From Chloroflexota bacterium (lineage in GTDB: Bacteria > Chloroflexota > Dehalococcoidia > UBA3495), in assembly GCA_022571575.1 (NCBI GenBank), contig JACZXN010000074.1, forward strand, positions 1 to 7,381: a DNA stretch of 7,381 nt, given 5' to 3'. Below, in pieces: positions 5,890 through 7,381 of the stretch; the first letter of the stretch is position 1, and each line of letters starts with the position of its first letter. The notes beneath the pieces were generated by a model, which was not told where the DNA came from, did not search any database, and saw nothing but the letters and a program-made list of their open reading frames with translations. A program made the position numbers and the translations under genes.

Positions 5890-5959
5890 TTCTTTAGAAT
5901 TTACCGAGTCCGTCCAGCCGAAGCCGGGCGGGACTGCACGCTGACGCGGCCCTGGACAC

Positions 5960-6616
5960 CTACTCCTCGGTCGTCTCTTCCGTGTCCGTGGCTTGGGCCC
6001 CGGCGCCCTCCGCCAGACCTTCCACGCCACCGATGGCGGCCTCTTCCGCAACCCTGGGAAGCTCGATACGGGCGACCAATTCCTCGGAGTCGGTGAGGAG
6101 CGTGGCATTTTCGGGGATCGGCAGGTCGGACGCGCGGATCACCGAGTCCGGTTCTGCCATGACCTCAAGGTCAATCTCGATCTGGCTGGGCATCTCCAAA
6201 GGCAGCGCCTGAACGTCAGCCGTGCGGAGTTGTTGCATCACCGTTCCGTTCACGTTGTGGGCGCCGGGCGACTCGCCGGTCAAGATGATGGGGACCTGGG
6301 CCGTGACCGGCCGGGTCACGTCGGCGGCCAGGAGATCAACGTGCAGTAGATCGTCGCGCCTGGGGTCCCACTGAATCTCCCGGGCGAAGGCCAGGTGCGT
6401 CCCGGACTCGCCCTGGATGGTGATGGTGATGGGCGTGGCGCCGCCGGCCCTGGCCAGCACCCGGATCAGGCGGGTGACCTGGCACTGCAGGGACCGTGGC
6501 TCCATGCCGGGGCCGTATAGGTGCACGGGGATGATTCCGGCCCGGCGCAGGCGGCGGACCTTTTTGCCGGTCAATTCCCGTGGGTCTAGTTCAAGTTCGA
6601 TGGCGTTGGTGGTCAT
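5960..6616 (-). CDS. rplY: 50S ribosomal protein L25 (CTC/TL5 general stress protein family)
   Basis: L25 binds 5S rRNA in the large ribosomal subunit. The 218-residue product has the long, two-domain CTC/TL5 form rather than the roughly 95-residue enteric form. The N-terminal 5S-binding domain covers about 5-95, with LTGKKVRRLRRAGIIPVHLY (15-34) then Gly, and the block REIQWDPRRDDLLHVDLLAA (79-98). The C-terminal beta domain covers about 100-187, with QVPIILTGESPGA (107-119) and ALPLEMPSQIEIDL (137-150). The tail from 188 is low-complexity and acidic, ending in TEETTEE, common in this family. An in-frame ATG at 6847 would add 77 residues with no L25 similarity. The ATG at 6616 starts exactly at the family N-terminus and has GGAGA 10 nt upstream, so it was chosen. 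A terminator follows, making the unit monocistronic. Confidence 0.95.
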   Translation of the reverse strand: MTTNAIELELDPRELTGKKVRRLRRAGIIPVHLYGPGMEPRSLQCQVTRLIRVLARAGGATPITITIQGESGTHLAFAREIQWDPRRDDLLHVDLLAADVTRPVTAQVPIILTGESPGAHNVNGTVMQQLRTADVQALPLEMPSQIEIDLEVMAEPDSVIRASDLPIPENATLLTDSEELVARIELPRVAEEAAIGGVEGLAEGAGAQATDTEETTEE

Positions 6617-6694
6617 GGGAAAATGGTCTCCGGTGGCGTGAACACGGCCGTTCCCCAGGGCGGCAAACGGGGATAAGTGCTCAAGAACTGGTGG

Positions 6695-6737
6695 ATTATA
6701 GCCGTCTAATAATAGCACCAGCCACCGGGAAAGTGAA
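6695..6737 (-). promoter_or_regulatory. Probable promoter region of rplY, possibly two overlapping -10 elements
   Basis: On the minus strand TTCACT (6737-6732, 4 of 6) and TATTAT (6714-6709, 5 of 6) are separated by 17 nt. A perfect TATAAT lies just downstream at 6700-6695, but without a good -35 at the right distance. Either would give rplY a leader of about 70-90 nt. The patch is AT-rich compared with its surroundings. Confidence 0.5.
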
Positions 6738-6789
6738 TGCCACGCGGGGGCGTGGCCTCGCCCAGCGGCGAACCCGGCAGCGGTGATTC

Positions 6790-6818
6790 TTGACACTCGG
6801 TTTATCATGGGTTTGAAT
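6790..6818 (+). promoter_or_regulatory. Probable promoter of the alpha/beta hydrolase gene
   Basis: A perfect TTGACA (6790-6795) is followed after 17 nt by TTGAAT (6813-6818, 4 of 6). Transcription would begin near 6825, where the GGAGG ribosome binding site starts, so the leader would be only about 11 nt. That is short enough to make the exact -10 uncertain. Confidence 0.45.
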
Positions 6819-6835
6819 CTGGCCGGAGGAAGAAG

Positions 6836-7381
6836 ATGGCGTCTCATTCACTTGGGCTGTCCCTGCACGAAGCAGCGCGAAGCATGGGCGTGCCCTTCAC
6901 CCATGAGAATGAACCCGAGGACCGGATGGTTACGGCCAACGGGATGAAATTCCACTATCTGGAGTGGGGTGACCCCGCCAACCCCACCCTGGTCATGCTC
7001 CACGGGGTCTCGCAGCAGGCCCACAGTTGGGACTTCGTCAGCCTGGCCCTCTCTCCGGCTTACCACGTTATAGCCTTGGACCAGCGCGGTCATGGCGATA
7101 CCGAGTGGGCGGCCGACGGGGATTACTCCATCGATGCCATGCAGGCGGATATCGATGGCGTTGTAGACGCTTTGGGCCTGAACGATTTCAACCTTATGGG
7201 GCACTCCATGGGTGGGCGCAACAGCTTCATCTGGGCGTCGCGCCACCCGGACACCCTGCGGTCGTTAACCATCGTGGACACCGGACCCGAGACCCAACGC
7301 GCCGGTCAGGACCGGATCCGCCAGTTCCGGGAACTGCCCAACAACCTGGACAGTTTTCAAGAGTTCGCCGACCGGGTTAGG
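6836..7381 (+). CDS. Alpha/beta hydrolase fold protein (N-terminal 182 residues, runs off right edge)
   Basis: This is a serine-hydrolase-type enzyme, probably cytoplasmic since no signal peptide is seen. The substrate cannot be read from sequence. The frame is open from ATG 6836 to the window edge. The oxyanion-hole motif LHG is at 55-57 (in VMLHGVSQQAHSW). ALDQRGHGDT (80-89) is the typical strand-loop after it. The nucleophile elbow GHSMGG (122-127) places the catalytic Ser at 124. TIVDTGPE (145-152) begins the next core strand; the catalytic acid and His should lie beyond the edge. An extension of about 30 residues, including HEAARSMGVP, precedes the fold. GGAGG (6825-6829) is 6 nt before the ATG, a strong start. 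The gene is divergent from rplY with its own promoter, so no operon partner is visible. Confidence 0.93.
   Translation, partial: MASHSLGLSLHEAARSMGVPFTHENEPEDRMVTANGMKFHYLEWGDPANPTLVMLHGVSQQAHSWDFVSLALSPAYHVIALDQRGHGDTEWAADGDYSIDAMQADIDGVVDALGLNDFNLMGHSMGGRNSFIWASRHPDTLRSLTIVDTGPETQRAGQDRIRQFRELPNNLDSFQEFADRVR

Noticed and set aside
6617..6847. A 77-residue N-terminal extension of L25
   Set aside because: The extension has no L25 similarity, crosses the promoter region and the hydrolase start, and the ATG at 6616 matches the family N-terminus.

Overview
This is a GC-rich bacterial chromosomal window. Promoters are sigma70-like (TTGACA/TATAAT type) and several genes have GGAGG ribosome binding sites. 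The partial lysyl-tRNA synthetase, the L25/CTC-type ribosomal protein and the alpha/beta hydrolase all read like proteins from Chloroflexota (Dehalococcoidia/SAR202-like). That placement rests on recalled sequence style, not a search, and is tentative. No rRNA, tRNA, CRISPR array or insertion sequence was found.

Layout: (1) 1-846, minus strand, the first 282 residues of lysyl-tRNA synthetase (lysS), running off the left edge. (2) 847-1375, a divergent intergenic region with a good minus-strand promoter for lysS (954-982) and a good plus-strand promoter (1026-1054). The plus-strand promoter is followed by an unusually long, hairpin-rich leader of about 310 nt and a three-codon upstream ORF that overlaps the next start. 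(3) 1376-4764, plus strand, a tightly overlapping four-gene ABC importer operon of the PhnD/PhnC/PhnE superfamily: lipoprotein binding protein, ATPase and two different permeases. (4) 4798-5827, minus strand, a DUF3800-like gene that lacks expected acidic residues. It is followed by a stretch that still reads as good protein but only across three frame breaks, so it looks like the decayed 3' end of the same gene. (5) 5838-5889, an intrinsic terminator hairpin. (6) 5960-6616, minus strand, ribosomal protein L25/CTC. (7) 6617-6835, a second divergent promoter region. (8) 6836-7381, plus strand, the N-terminal 182 residues of an alpha/beta hydrolase, running off the right edge.

How the genes work together: the importer operon is the only metabolic unit. 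The lipoprotein would capture an oxyanion outside the membrane, the two permeases would form the channel, and the ATPase would drive uptake. Generic annotation would call it a phosphonate transporter. The binding protein instead carries motifs I associate with the branch named 'putative selenate ABC transporter substrate-binding protein', so the substrate should be treated as open. lysS and L25 are housekeeping genes with no evident link to the transporter.

The points most worth a second look are the substrate of the transporter, its long structured leader with the mini-ORF, and the DUF3800 gene caught in decay with a 28-nt near-duplication and a 16-bp perfect palindrome at two of its frame breaks.
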